DNA of 64,000 nucleotides from Naasia sp. SYSU D00057. GTDB lineage: Bacteria > Actinomycetota > Actinomycetes > Actinomycetales > Microbacteriaceae. Position 1 is the stretch's first letter; each line of letters begins with the position of its first letter. Shown here in pieces: positions 16,941 through 25,090 of the stretch. Where the stretch lies: the NCBI RefSeq assembly GCF_017916505.1, contig NZ_JAFMSZ010000003.1, forward strand, positions 325,083 to 389,082, in the 5' to 3' direction. The notes beneath the pieces were generated by a model. That model had not been told where the DNA came from. It was given only the letters and a program-made list of their open reading frames with translations, and made no database searches. Both the position numbers and the translations under genes were made by a program.

Positions 16941-16957
16941 TCCGATCTCACCGGATC
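16939..16957. terminator. Small hairpin between ccsB and menC
   Basis: GATCCG and CGGATC pair around a seven-base loop, starting in the ccsB stop codon and ending just before the convergent menC stop codon. Confidence 0.35.
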
Positions 16958-16960
16958 TGA

Positions 16961-17941
16961 CTACAGGAGCGCCGCGCAGCGGGTGATGCGGTCGCGCCAC
17001 CACGCGGCCCGCTCCGGCGGAGCCGCCCAGCGCTCGAGCAGCGCCGGGTCCGGCTCCACCCGGCCGACGCGGACGACGCCGTCGACCGGCACCAGGGGGT
17101 CCGTCGCCACGTCGGCCGCCAGCAGCGACCCCGTGCCGAGACCGCAGTCGTAGGGCAGCTCGGGCAGCGCGGCGGCCAGCGCGGCCCCCATCGCGAGGCC
17201 GACCGACGTGTCGAGCGCGCTCGAGACGACGGCCGGCAGTCCGGTCGCCGCCGCGACGGCGAGCGCCGGCCGGATGCCGCCGAGCGGTGCGGCCTTGAGG
17301 ATGACCACCCCGCCGGCGCCGGCGCGGGCCGCGGCGGCGGGGTCGTCGGCCTTGCGCACCGCCTCGTCGAGGGCCACGGGGACGTCGAGGTAGCGGATCC
17401 GCCGGTTCAGCTCGACGAGCTCCTCCACGCTCTCGCAGGGCTGCTCGAGGTACTCGAGGTCGAACTCGGCGAGCCGGTGGACGGCTCGTTCGGCCTCGTC
17501 GACGCTCCAGCGCCCGTTCGCGTCGAGGCGGATGCGCCCCTCCGGGCCGAGGGTCGCACGCACGGCGCGCACCCGGTCGACGTCGTCGTCGGCGGTGCCG
17601 CCCGGTTCCGCGACCTTCACCTTCGCGGTGCGGCATCCGGGGTACAGGGCGAGGACGGCGGCGACGTCGTCGGCGGGCACCGCGGGCACCGTGGCGTTGA
17701 CGGGGATGACGTCGCGCCGCGGAGTCGGGGGAGCGGACCACCCGAACTCGATCGCGGCCGCGAGCCAGCGCGCCGACTCGGCGTCGTCGTACTCGGGAAA
17801 GGGCGAGAACTCCGCCCAGCCCTCCGGGCCGCGCACGAGGGCGGCCTCCCGCCGGTCGAGGCCGCGGAACCGGCGGCGCATCGGCAGGTCGACGACGTGC
17901 AGGCTGTCGAGCAGATCGGCGGGCGCGGCCACGACACCCAT
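16961..17941 (-). CDS. menC: o-Succinylbenzoate synthase
   Basis: 326 residues, enolase superfamily. Dehydrates SHCHC to o-succinylbenzoate in menaquinone synthesis. Catalytic elements in order: KVKVAE (Lys pair), RLDANGRW (metal Asp), YLEQPC (metal Glu), ALDEAVR (metal Asp), LKAAPLGG (second catalytic Lys). Divergent from the MarR gene; the 54 bases between them hold a CTAGA-N3-TCTAG operator. The ATG is at 17941; an in-frame GTG three codons on lies seven bases after CAGAAT and might be a leaderless start. Confidence 0.93.
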   Translation of the reverse strand: MGVVAAPADLLDSLHVVDLPMRRRFRGLDRREAALVRGPEGWAEFSPFPEYDDAESARWLAAAIEFGWSAPPTPRRDVIPVNATVPAVPADDVAAVLALYPGCRTAKVKVAEPGGTADDDVDRVRAVRATLGPEGRIRLDANGRWSVDEAERAVHRLAEFDLEYLEQPCESVEELVELNRRIRYLDVPVALDEAVRKADDPAAAARAGAGGVVILKAAPLGGIRPALAVAAATGLPAVVSSALDTSVGLAMGAALAAALPELPYDCGLGTGSLLAADVATDPLVPVDGVVRVGRVEPDPALLERWAAPPERAAWWRDRITRCAALL

Positions 17942-17959
17942 TCTGGTGGCGGCGGCGAT

Positions 17960-17976
17960 CGCTAGACGCTCTAGCG
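17960..17976. promoter_or_regulatory. Palindromic operator between menC and the MarR gene
   Basis: CGCTAGA, three bases, TCTAGCG: perfect seven-base arms. It covers the -35 position of the MarR promoter, whose TAGAGT -10 box is at 17984-17989, six bases before the ATG. An extra CTAGA half-site overlaps that -10 box. This is the expected autoregulatory site of the adjacent MarR protein and would also block menC. Confidence 0.65.
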
Positions 17977-17995
17977 TTCCGACTAGAGTGGGCGG

Positions 17996-18538
17996 ATGGC
18001 CGCGGATCCCGTCGACGCACCGCACTACTGGTACGGGGCCGACGACCGCATGCCGAGCGCCGCGGTGCTCGAGTCGCTGCGGGCCTACCGGGCGGCCGAG
18101 ACGGCGATGCGCCGGCGGACCCGCGAGTCGATGCACATGGGGGAGAGCGATCTGCTCGCCCTGCGCTATCTGCTGCGGGCGGAGCGCGAGCACCGAGCGG
18201 TGACCCCGAAGGACCTCGCCGACTATCTGGCCATCTCCACCGCGTCGACGAGCGTCCTGCTCAACCGGCTGGAGAAGAGCGGGCACATCCGCCGCGCGCC
18301 GCATCCGACGGACCGGCGCGCCCTCGTGGTGACCTCGACGGGCGCCTCCGACGACGAGGTCCGCGCCACCCTCGGCCGGATGCACGCCCGGATGCTCGAG
18401 GTCGCGGCACAGCTGAGCGTGGACGAGGCCGCGGTCGTGATCCGGTTCCTGGACGGCATGCGGGAGGCGGTGGACGCGATCGACGTCCCCGACGGGGCCG
18501 CGTCCGAGAGTGCGCGGCCGGCCGACTCCGAGGCCTGA
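17996..18538 (+). CDS. MarR-family transcriptional regulator
   Basis: 180 residues. Winged helix in the middle: TPKDLADYLAISTASTSVLLNRLEKSGHIRRAPHPTDRRALVV, with the DRR wing of the MarR family. Leaderless (TAGAGT six bases before the ATG). Its own promoter carries a CTAGA palindrome, and a second copy lies upstream of the small membrane-protein gene downstream, so it probably represses itself, that gene and perhaps menC. Ligand unknown. The C-terminal 15 residues are acidic and unstructured. Confidence 0.88.
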   Translation: MAADPVDAPHYWYGADDRMPSAAVLESLRAYRAAETAMRRRTRESMHMGESDLLALRYLLRAEREHRAVTPKDLADYLAISTASTSVLLNRLEKSGHIRRAPHPTDRRALVVTSTGASDDEVRATLGRMHARMLEVAAQLSVDEAAVVIRFLDGMREAVDAIDVPDGAASESARPADSEA

Positions 18539-18605
18539 CCCGCCCGCGCACCCCTTCTCCGGACACGTCGACGCGGTTCCGGTCGGCGAGGGGGCCGGAC
18601 GCGAA

Positions 18606-18647
18606 CGACGCCTCCCACTCCGGATGGACCCGGCGTGGAAGGCGTCG
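18606..18647. terminator. Terminator-like hairpin between the MarR gene and the convergent small gene
   Basis: CGACGCCTCCCAC and GTGGAAGGCGTCG pair with one mismatch over 13 bases around a 16-base loop, in the gap between convergent genes. Confidence 0.55.
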
Positions 18648-18660
18648 CAGGAAGGAGCTT

Positions 18661-18981
18661 CTACGCTCCGGCGAGGGTGAGGAAGCCGGCCGCGGTGATC
18701 AGCGTGGCGCCGGCGGCGAACACCGCGGTGACGGAGGCGAGGATGCGCTCGCGGCGCTCCCGGGCGTTGTAGGAGGCGGTTAGTGCGGCGGGCTCGAAGG
18801 CGGCGCGGGCGTCCTGCTCGGTGTCGAAGCGGCCCACGAGGGCGCCGAAGGGGTCGCGCGCCTCCCACTTCTCGCCGACGCGCTCGATCATCCCCGCGTA
18901 GTTGCCGTCGAAGGCTCCGCTCGTGAGGTCGTCGCTGACCTTGGTCCAGCGGGGGGCGCGAGTGGCGAGCGTGGTCGTCAT
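18661..18981 (-). CDS. Small protein with one C-terminal membrane region, probable MarR target
   Basis: 106 residues. A polar N-terminal 75 residues (WTKVSDDLTSGAFDGNYAGMIERV ... ARDPFGALVGRFDTEQDARAAF) precede a hydrophobic segment ILASVTAVFAAGATLITAAG that could span the membrane once. No named family recognised. GGAAGGG ribosome site upstream of the ATG. A CTAGA-GCA-TCTAG palindrome lies 47 bases upstream of the start, matching the operator of the adjacent MarR gene, so regulation by that protein is likely. Confidence 0.65.
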   Translation of the reverse strand: MTTTLATRAPRWTKVSDDLTSGAFDGNYAGMIERVGEKWEARDPFGALVGRFDTEQDARAAFEPAALTASYNARERRERILASVTAVFAAGATLITAAGFLTLAGA

Positions 18982-19027
18982 GGTTCTTCCCTTCCGGGGG
19001 AGGTTGATCGGTACAGGAAGAACTTAC

Positions 19028-19040
19028 CTAGAGCATCTAG
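19028..19040. promoter_or_regulatory. Second CTAGA-N3-TCTAG palindrome
   Basis: CTAGA, GCA, TCTAG: same arms and same three-base spacing as the operator at 17960-17976. It lies upstream of the minus-strand small membrane gene (start 18981), beside a TTGCTA -35-like box, and about 90 bases upstream of menB. Confidence 0.6.
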
Positions 19041-19129
19041 CAAGGTCGCGGGGCTGGTGTTCCGGCGTCCGGTGGTGTAAGCCTCGACCAGCCGGCACGC
19101 GCTACGGCGCCGCGGCCTAGCATGAGGGC

Positions 19130-20014
19130 ATGTCCGTGTCCGAGCTCTTCGACGAAAGCGAGTGGGTCCCGGGTCCCGGATCCGAGGACTTCACGGACAT
19201 CACCTATCACCTGGACGTGCGCGGGCAGGTGGCGCGCGTGGCCTTCGACCGCCCGGAGGTGCGGAACGCGTTCCGGCCCCGCACCGTCGACGAGCTGTAC
19301 CGCGCGCTCGACGACGCCCGGCAGAACCCCCGCGTCGGCGTCGTGCTCCTCACCGGCAACGGCCCGAGCCCCAAGGACGGCGGCTGGGCGTTCTCGAGCG
19401 GTGGGGACCAGCGCATCCGCGGACGCGACGGCTACCAGTACGGCGACGACCCCGCCCGCACCGGACGCCTGCACATCCTCGAGGTGCAGCGGCTCATCCG
19501 CTTCATGCCGAAGGTCGTGATCGCCGTCGTGCCCGGTTGGGCCGCCGGCGGGGGGCACTCGCTGCACGTGGTCTGCGACCTCACCATCGCGAGCGCCGAG
19601 CACGCCCGTTTCAAGCAGACCGACGCCGACGTCGGCTCCTTCGACGCGGGCTACGGCAGCGCCTACTTCGCCCGGCAGGTCGGCCAGAAGTTCGCGCGGG
19701 AGGTCTTCTTCCTCGCCCGCGAGCACGACGCGCAGCGCTATCTCGAGGCGGGCGCGGTGAACGCCGTCGTCCCGCACGCCGAGCTCGAGCGGACCGCCCT
19801 CGAGTGGGCGCGCGAGATCATCCGCAAGTCGCCGACGGCGATCCGCATGCTCAAGTACGCGTTCAACGCGGTCGACGACGGCATGGTCGGCCAGCAGGTG
19901 TTCGCCGGCGAGGCGACCCGGCTCGCGTACGGGACCGACGAGGCGGTCGAGGGGCGCGACTCCTTCCTCGAGAAGCGCGCGCCCGACTGGTCCGCCTTCC
20001 CCTGGCACTACTGA
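19130..20014 (+). CDS. menB: 1,4-Dihydroxy-2-naphthoyl-CoA synthase
   Basis: 294 residues, crotonase fold. Ring-closing step from o-succinylbenzoyl-CoA. Family features: the long N-terminal extension with FTDITYHLD, RPEVRNAFRPRTVDEL, FSSGGDQRIRGRDGY, the oxyanion region VVPGWAAGGGHSLHVVCDLTIAS, and TDADVGSFDAGYGSAYFARQVG. ATG at 19130 lies six bases after a TAGCAT box, so leaderless. Followed five bases later by menE. Confidence 0.95.
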   Translation: MSVSELFDESEWVPGPGSEDFTDITYHLDVRGQVARVAFDRPEVRNAFRPRTVDELYRALDDARQNPRVGVVLLTGNGPSPKDGGWAFSSGGDQRIRGRDGYQYGDDPARTGRLHILEVQRLIRFMPKVVIAVVPGWAAGGGHSLHVVCDLTIASAEHARFKQTDADVGSFDAGYGSAYFARQVGQKFAREVFFLAREHDAQRYLEAGAVNAVVPHAELERTALEWAREIIRKSPTAIRMLKYAFNAVDDGMVGQQVFAGEATRLAYGTDEAVEGRDSFLEKRAPDWSAFPWHY

Positions 20015-20019
20015 CCGTC

Positions 20020-21159
20020 ATGCGCGACCTCGCCGTCCTCCCCGCCGATCCGGCCGAGGTGCTCGGCGCCCTCCGGCTCGCGCTGTCCGGCGACGGTCCG
20101 GCGATCCTGCCGCTCGCGCGGGGCGCGAGCGCGGAGGGCGTGCCGGACCAGGTGCCGAAGCGGATCGCCGTGGTCGTGCAGACCTCCGGCAGCTCCGGGC
20201 GGCCGAAGCGCGTGGCCCTCACCGCGAACGCACTGCTCTCCGCGGCGGGGGCCACCGAGGCGACGCTCGGCGGGCCCGGGCACTGGGTGCTCGCGCTGCC
20301 GGTGCACTACATCGCCGGACTCCAGGTGCTGGTGCGTGCGATCGCATCGGGGACGGACCCGATCCTCCTGCCCGGCGGACGGCTCGAGCCGACGGCCTTC
20401 GCGGACGCGGTGCTCGCCGTGCCGCGGGTGGAGCGGGCCTACACCGCGCTGGTCCCGGCGCAGCTCGGCGACCTCCTCGCGTCTCCCGACCACCGGGTGC
20501 GGGAGGCGCTGCGGCGGCTCGACGCGGTGCTCGTCGGGGGCCAGCGCCTGCCCGACCAGCTGCGGGAGGCGGCGCTCGACCACGGCGTCCGGGTGATCCG
20601 GACCTACGGCTCGACCGAGACGAGCGGCGGCTGCGTCTACGACGGACAGCCGGTCGGCCCCGCCCAGGTGCGCGTCGTCGACGGGGAGGTGCGGCTCGCC
20701 GGACCCATGCTGGCGGAGGAATACCTCGGCGATCCCGAGCGCACGGCAGCCGCGTTCGTCTATGAGGACGGCCTCCGCTGGTACCGCACGGGCGATGCCG
20801 GCCAGCTCCGCGAGGGCGTGCTGCGGGTGACCGGGCGACTCGACGACGTCCTCGTCTCCGGCGGCGAGAAGGTGTCGGTTGGCCGGGTGGAGGCCGTGGT
20901 GCGCGAGCTCCCCGGCCTCGCCGACGCGGTCGTGGTGCCCGCGCCGCACGCCCGCTGGGGGGAGGCGCCGGTCGTGGTCCTGCCGCGACCCGCCGATCCG
21001 GGGCTGCTCGAGGTGATCCGCGGCGCGGTCGGCGCCGTCCTCGGCCCCGCCGCCCGCCCTGACCGCATCGCGACGGTGTCGCCGCTGCCCCTGCTGCCGA
21101 GCGGAAAGCCCGACAGGGTGGCCCTCACCGCCCGCGTCACCGAGCGCTCCGGCGCCTGA
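20020..21159 (+). CDS. menE: o-Succinylbenzoate--CoA ligase
   Basis: 379 residues, ANL adenylating fold, in the shorter actinobacterial form with a reduced N-terminal half. ATP-binding P-loop QTSGSSGRPKRVALT near 50, RTYGSTETSGG in the middle, WYRTGDAG and VSGGEKVSVGRVE before the mobile C-terminal domain that holds LPSGKPDRVAL with the catalytic lysine. Activates o-succinylbenzoate for MenB, encoded just upstream. Confidence 0.9.
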   Translation: MRDLAVLPADPAEVLGALRLALSGDGPAILPLARGASAEGVPDQVPKRIAVVVQTSGSSGRPKRVALTANALLSAAGATEATLGGPGHWVLALPVHYIAGLQVLVRAIASGTDPILLPGGRLEPTAFADAVLAVPRVERAYTALVPAQLGDLLASPDHRVREALRRLDAVLVGGQRLPDQLREAALDHGVRVIRTYGSTETSGGCVYDGQPVGPAQVRVVDGEVRLAGPMLAEEYLGDPERTAAAFVYEDGLRWYRTGDAGQLREGVLRVTGRLDDVLVSGGEKVSVGRVEAVVRELPGLADAVVVPAPHARWGEAPVVVLPRPADPGLLEVIRGAVGAVLGPAARPDRIATVSPLPLLPSGKPDRVALTARVTERSGA

Positions 21160-21207
21160 TCCGACCGCGGCCCGTTCTCACGCCGGCGTGCCGCTCACGG
21201 ACGTGGT

Positions 21208-21295
21208 GGTGACGAATCAAGGAGATCCGGCCCCTCGGCACCCTGGTCATGCGGATGCAGGGGCGATTCCCGCCGAATCTCCTTGATTCGTCACC
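21208..21295. repeat. Intergenic inverted repeat (motif followed by its inverse), element A
   Basis: A perfect 19-base arm (21208-21226, core GACGAATCAAGGAGAT) is repeated inverted at 21277-21295, with a 50-base loop, between menE and menA. It resembles in architecture five other intergenic elements in this window. A terminator is possible, but the loop is long and the outer arms contain a non-GC-rich, sequence-specific core. Confidence 0.8.
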
Positions 21296-21364
21296 CCTTC
21301 GACGGCGCAACCCGGCGGCCCCCGGCTGACAGGAGGCGGAGCCCGCTCGCCCTAGGATTTCCCG

Positions 21365-22363
21365 GTGGCCCAGAGCAAGAAGCGTCCCCCGCAGCGACGA
21401 CCCCAGCCGGGCCCGCGCACCGCGGCTACCGTCGCGGGCAGGGGACGTTCCGGGCGTCCCGCCGCCGTCCGGGTCGCCCCGCCGCGCAAGGCGACCGCGG
21501 CCGACTGGATCGCCGCGGCCCGCTGGCGGACCCTGCCCCTCTCGGTCGCCCCGGTTCTCGCGGGCACGGGAGCCGCGTACGTCGCCGACGGCGGCGTGTT
21601 CCACGAGTACCGGATCCCGCTCTGCCTCGCGGTCGCCGTGCTGCTGCAGCTCGGCGTGAACTACGCGAACGACTACTCCGACGGCATCCGCGGCACGGAC
21701 GCCTACCGGGTGGGACCGGCCCGCCTCACCGGAGCGGGCGCCGCCCGCCCGCGCACCGTCCTGCTCGTCGCGCTCGCGTTCTTCGCGCTGGCCGCGCTCG
21801 CGGGTCTCGCGCTCGTCGTGCTCTCCCAGCAGTGGTGGCTGCTCGCCGTCGGGGCCGCCGCCATCGCCGCCGCCTGGTTCTACACCGGCGGCAAGCGCCC
21901 CTACGGCTACGCGGGCCTCGGCGAGGTCGGGGTCTTCGTGTTCTTCGGCCTGGTCGCGACCGCCGGCACCACCTACGTCCAGGCGGGCGAGGTCAACACC
22001 GAGTCCTGGCTGTCGGGCGTGGGCATCGGCCTCCTGGCCTGCGCCGTGCTCATCGCGAACAACATCCGCGACATCGACCAGGACCGGCAGGCGGGCAAGC
22101 GCACCCTCAGCGTGCTGATCGGGCGGACGGCGTCCCGCGTGCTGTTCGGCGTGCTGCTGCTGCTCGCGTTCGGCATCGTCGGCTTCTTCGCCGTCTTCTA
22201 CCCGTTCGCGTACCTCGTGTTCTTCGGGCTGCTCCTCGCGGGGCCGGCCGTGCTCATCGTCGCGACCGCGCGCACCGCGCGCGAGTACATCCTCGCCCTC
22301 GCCCTGACCAGCGCGCTCGCCCTCGTCTACGGCGCCGGACTGGCCGCGGCGTTCATCCTGTGA
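21365..22363 (+). CDS. menA: 1,4-Dihydroxy-2-naphthoate polyprenyltransferase
   Basis: 332 residues, UbiA family, about eight membrane segments. Attaches the polyprenyl chain to DHNA. Aspartate-rich prenyl-diphosphate site NYANDYSDGIRGTD near 100, and the second motif NNIRDIDQDRQAGKRTL near 235. A basic, low-complexity N-terminal tail of about 40 residues precedes the first membrane helix. GTG start six bases after TAGGAT (21353-21358), leaderless. Confidence 0.94.
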   Translation: MAQSKKRPPQRRPQPGPRTAATVAGRGRSGRPAAVRVAPPRKATAADWIAAARWRTLPLSVAPVLAGTGAAYVADGGVFHEYRIPLCLAVAVLLQLGVNYANDYSDGIRGTDAYRVGPARLTGAGAARPRTVLLVALAFFALAALAGLALVVLSQQWWLLAVGAAAIAAAWFYTGGKRPYGYAGLGEVGVFVFFGLVATAGTTYVQAGEVNTESWLSGVGIGLLACAVLIANNIRDIDQDRQAGKRTLSVLIGRTASRVLFGVLLLLAFGIVGFFAVFYPFAYLVFFGLLLAGPAVLIVATARTAREYILALALTSALALVYGAGLAAAFIL

Positions 22364-22371
22364 GCCTCAGC

Positions 22372-22659
22372 TCAGCGGGAACTGTCGGGAGCGTCGAAGG
22401 CGGCGTCCTCGGCCTCGTCGTCGCCGACCGGCTCCGCCTCCCCGCGGCGCGCGCGGTGCAGCTGCCCGGCGAGCTTCTCGCGGGGGCGGCTGAGGAAGAT
22501 GAACGAGATGCACAGCGCGATCAGCGCGGCCACGATCGTCGAGATCCAGGGCTCCACCGGCATCACGGCGAGGAGGATCGCCAGGACGACCGCGAAGATG
22601 CCGACCCGGAGCAGGGTGAACCACAGCCAGGCGAGGCCCGGCCGCTCCTGCTTCTCCAC
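22372..22659 (-). CDS. DUF4229 membrane protein
   Basis: 95 residues. Two hydrophobic segments (LAWLWFTLLRVGIFAVVLAILLAVM and PWISTIVAALIALCISFIFL) followed by a charged tail with RPREKLAGQLHRARRG. This matches the DUF4229 family, commonly encoded beside men genes in actinobacteria; function unknown. GTG start six bases after a TACACT box (22666-22671, minus strand), leaderless. Convergent with menA. Confidence 0.8.
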   Translation of the reverse strand: MEKQERPGLAWLWFTLLRVGIFAVVLAILLAVMPVEPWISTIVAALIALCISFIFLSRPREKLAGQLHRARRGEAEPVGDDEAEDAAFDAPDSSR

Positions 22660-22712
22660 CCCGACAGTGTAGGCACGGTCCGCGCACAGGCCGCTCGTCT
22701 ATCGTTGACACC

Positions 22713-23108
22713 ATGGCCCGGTTCTGGGTGATCGCGGCAGTCATCGCGGCCGCGTTCATGATCTACTCGCTCGTCGACTGCGCGATGACCGATCGCGCTC
22801 GCGTGCGCGGGCCGCGCAAGGGTCTCTGGTTCCTGATCATCCTGCTGCCGGTGATCGGCGGCGTGCTCTGGTTCCTGGTCGGCCGCGGTCGCGGACCCGC
22901 CCGCCCGGCGGCCCGCTCGGTCGCCCCGGACGACGATCCCGCGTTCCTCCGCCGCCTCGCGCACGACGCGGACCAGGAGGAGCGCATCCGTCGCCTCGAG
23001 CAGGAGCTCGCCGACCTCGACGCGGACGGGCCTCCTCCCGGGGAGCGTCTCCCGGAGCCCGACAAGGACACGGACGGCGGCGACAAGCCCGACCGGCGTG
23101 ATGCCTGA
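22713..23108 (+). CDS. PLDc_N-domain membrane protein
   Basis: 131 residues. Two membrane helices (FWVIAAVIAAAFMIYSLVDCAM and GLWFLIILLPVIGGVLWFLVGR) with the WFLIILLP...GGVLWFLVGRGR pattern of the phospholipase D N-terminal (PLDc_N) domain, but no catalytic HKD part. An acidic coiled-coil tail follows. Leaderless ATG seven bases after TATCGT. Overlaps the menD start by 11 bases; often found with menD. Function unknown. Confidence 0.8.
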   Translation: MARFWVIAAVIAAAFMIYSLVDCAMTDRARVRGPRKGLWFLIILLPVIGGVLWFLVGRGRGPARPAARSVAPDDDPAFLRRLAHDADQEERIRRLEQELADLDADGPPPGERLPEPDKDTDGGDKPDRRDA

Positions 23109-24753
23109 GGGCGCGAGCCCCGCGAGCAGCTTCGCCTCCGCCCTCCTCGGGCAGCTCGTCGCGGGTGGAGTCCGCCACGTCGTCGTGGCCCCCGGCTCCC
23201 GCTCCCAGGCGCTCGCGCTCGCCGCGGCGCGGCTCGAGCAGGACGAGCGCATCCGCCTGCACGTCCGCATCGACGAGCGGGACGCGGGCTTCCTCGCCCT
23301 CGGCATCGCCGCGGAGACCGGCGCGCCGGTCCCGGTGATCGTGACCTCCGGCACCGCCGTCGCGAACCTGCATCCGCCGATGCTCGAGGCCTGGCACTCC
23401 GGCGTGCCGCTCGTGGCCCTCACCGCCGACCGCCCCAACGAGCTGCGCGGGGTCGGCGCGAACCAGGCGACCCGCCAGCCCGGCATCTTCGGCCCCGCCG
23501 CCGTGTGGTCGGTGGACGAGCCGGCGCCCGAGGGGGTTGCAGCACCGCAGCGCGCATCCGCCCTCGCCCGGGAGGTGCTCGAGCACGCCCAGGACGGCCC
23601 GGTCCACGTCAACCTCGCCTTCCGCGACCCGCTGTCCGGGGCTGCGGAGGCGGGCGTCGGCGCCGAGGCCGTCGAGCTGCCCGAGCGGCCGGCTGCCGCC
23701 GCGGAGCGCATCGCCCTGCCGGAGCGCACGGTCGTGCTCGCGGGCGGCGGCGCGGGACCGGCCGCGGAGGCGTTCGCGCGGGCCGCCGGGCTGCCGTTGA
23801 TCGCCGAGGTCACGAGCGGCGCCCGCTTCGGACCGAACCTCGTGCCCGCCTACCGCGCGGTGCTCGCGGACCCCGACCTCGCCGCCGCCATCGAGCAGGT
23901 CGTCGTCTTCGGCAGGCCGACGCTCAGTCGCGAGCTGCCCGCCCTTGTCGCCCGTGTGCCGTCCGTGGTGGTGCGCCGTCCCGGCGCTGAGCAGTTCGAC
24001 CCGGGGCGATCCGCCCGCATCGTCGACGCGCTCGTCCTGCCGGACGCACCGCAGGACCCGGCGTGGCTCCGCGCGTGGATCCTCGCCGGCCGCCGGGCCG
24101 CGGTGCCCGAGGACGACGTCCCCTACCTCGGCGACCCGTCGGTCTCGTCGCCCTCCGCAGCCGGGAGGCTGGCGCGGTCCGAGATGGCCGCCCTGCGCTC
24201 GCCGGTCACCCGCCAGTCGCTCGTCGAAGCCGTGTGGCGCGCCACGTGGCCGCACGACCGCCTCGTCCTCGGCGCCTCCCGCCTCATCCGCGACGCGGAC
24301 CGGCACGTGCCGGGCAAGCGGATCCGGGTGCATGCGAATCGGGGCCTCTCCGGCATCGACGGCACCGTGGCGACCGCGCTCGGCGTCGCGGCGGGGGCGG
24401 GAGACGACCCGAAGTCGGCAGCGGGCACGACGCGGGTGCTCCTCGGCGACCTGACGCTGCTGCACGATGTGGGCGGCCTGCTCCTGCCCCCGGGGGAGAG
24501 GCGGCCCCGCGTGCAGCTCATCGTGGGCAACGACGGCGGCGGCACGATCTTCGACGGCCTCGAGGTCGCGGCGACCGCGGATCGGTCCGCCTTCGACCGC
24601 GTCCTGTTCACGCCGCAGGAGGTCGACCTCGCTCACCTCGCCGCCGCGTACGGCTGGCAGCACGCCCGCGCCACCTCGCGCGGCGACCTCGACAAGGCCC
24701 TGACCGCCCCGCCACCGGGGCTCAGCATCCTCGAGGTGCCGCTGCCTCGCTGA
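23098..24753 (+). CDS. menD: SEPHCHC synthase
   Basis: About 551 residues, thiamine-diphosphate enzyme. Joins isochorismate and 2-oxoglutarate. N-terminal ThDP pyrimidine domain with VVVAPGSRSQALALAAA and IDERDAGFLALGIA, then VIVTSGTAVANLHP; C-terminal domain with NRGLSGIDGTVATALG and the metal/ThDP motif GDLTLLHDVGGLL...NDGGGTIF. GTG at 23098 or the ATG directly after it. Overlaps the upstream membrane-protein gene, implying coupling. Confidence 0.93.
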   Translation: MMPEGASPASSFASALLGQLVAGGVRHVVVAPGSRSQALALAAARLEQDERIRLHVRIDERDAGFLALGIAAETGAPVPVIVTSGTAVANLHPPMLEAWHSGVPLVALTADRPNELRGVGANQATRQPGIFGPAAVWSVDEPAPEGVAAPQRASALAREVLEHAQDGPVHVNLAFRDPLSGAAEAGVGAEAVELPERPAAAAERIALPERTVVLAGGGAGPAAEAFARAAGLPLIAEVTSGARFGPNLVPAYRAVLADPDLAAAIEQVVVFGRPTLSRELPALVARVPSVVVRRPGAEQFDPGRSARIVDALVLPDAPQDPAWLRAWILAGRRAAVPEDDVPYLGDPSVSSPSAAGRLARSEMAALRSPVTRQSLVEAVWRATWPHDRLVLGASRLIRDADRHVPGKRIRVHANRGLSGIDGTVATALGVAAGAGDDPKSAAGTTRVLLGDLTLLHDVGGLLLPPGERRPRVQLIVGNDGGGTIFDGLEVAATADRSAFDRVLFTPQEVDLAHLAAAYGWQHARATSRGDLDKALTAPPPGLSILEVPLPR

Positions 24754-24832
24754 CGGCGCGTCTTCCTCAGGGCGGCGTGTCTGCCGGACGGCCCTCCGGC
24801 CCCCACGTACGGTGTGGCCGGAAGGGGGCACC

Positions 24833-24943
24833 ATGGCGACGGACGACATTCTCGGTTTCACGATCCTGCTCGTATCGGGCAGTGCGATGGTCATCGGCCT
24901 CGTACGCCAGTTCGCCCCCCAGCTCCGCCGCCGCCGGGACTAG
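24833..24943 (+). CDS. 36-residue single-span membrane protein
   Basis: ATG at 24833 with GAAGGGGG four bases upstream, TAG at 24941-24943. After MATDDILG comes an uncharged stretch of about 16 residues (FTILLVSGSAMVIGLV) and then a basic tail RQFAPQLRRRRD: a textbook small membrane protein with the positive end inside. No family recognised. A TACGGT -10-like box is at 24808-24813. Good ribosome site, composition and stop make it more likely real than not. Confidence 0.55.
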   Translation: MATDDILGFTILLVSGSAMVIGLVRQFAPQLRRRRD

Positions 24944-25090
24944 TCCTTCCGAGCGCCTTCCCGGCGCCTCGACGATCGCCTGACCTTCGCCTGCGGGCCG
25001 GCCGGTCGCTGCTCGCGTCCCGCGGGACCTCGTGCGATCTCGGGACGGGCGTGCCGCCCGGCCTCCATCAGGGTGCGGGGACGGCGGGCG

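Noticed and set aside
14355-18020. A 1221-codon open frame on the minus strand across the cytochrome c and menC region
   Set aside because: It is antisense to ccdA/resB/ccsB and out of frame with menC. Its product is Arg/Asp/His-rich low-complexity sequence, typical of third-frame shadows in high-GC DNA.
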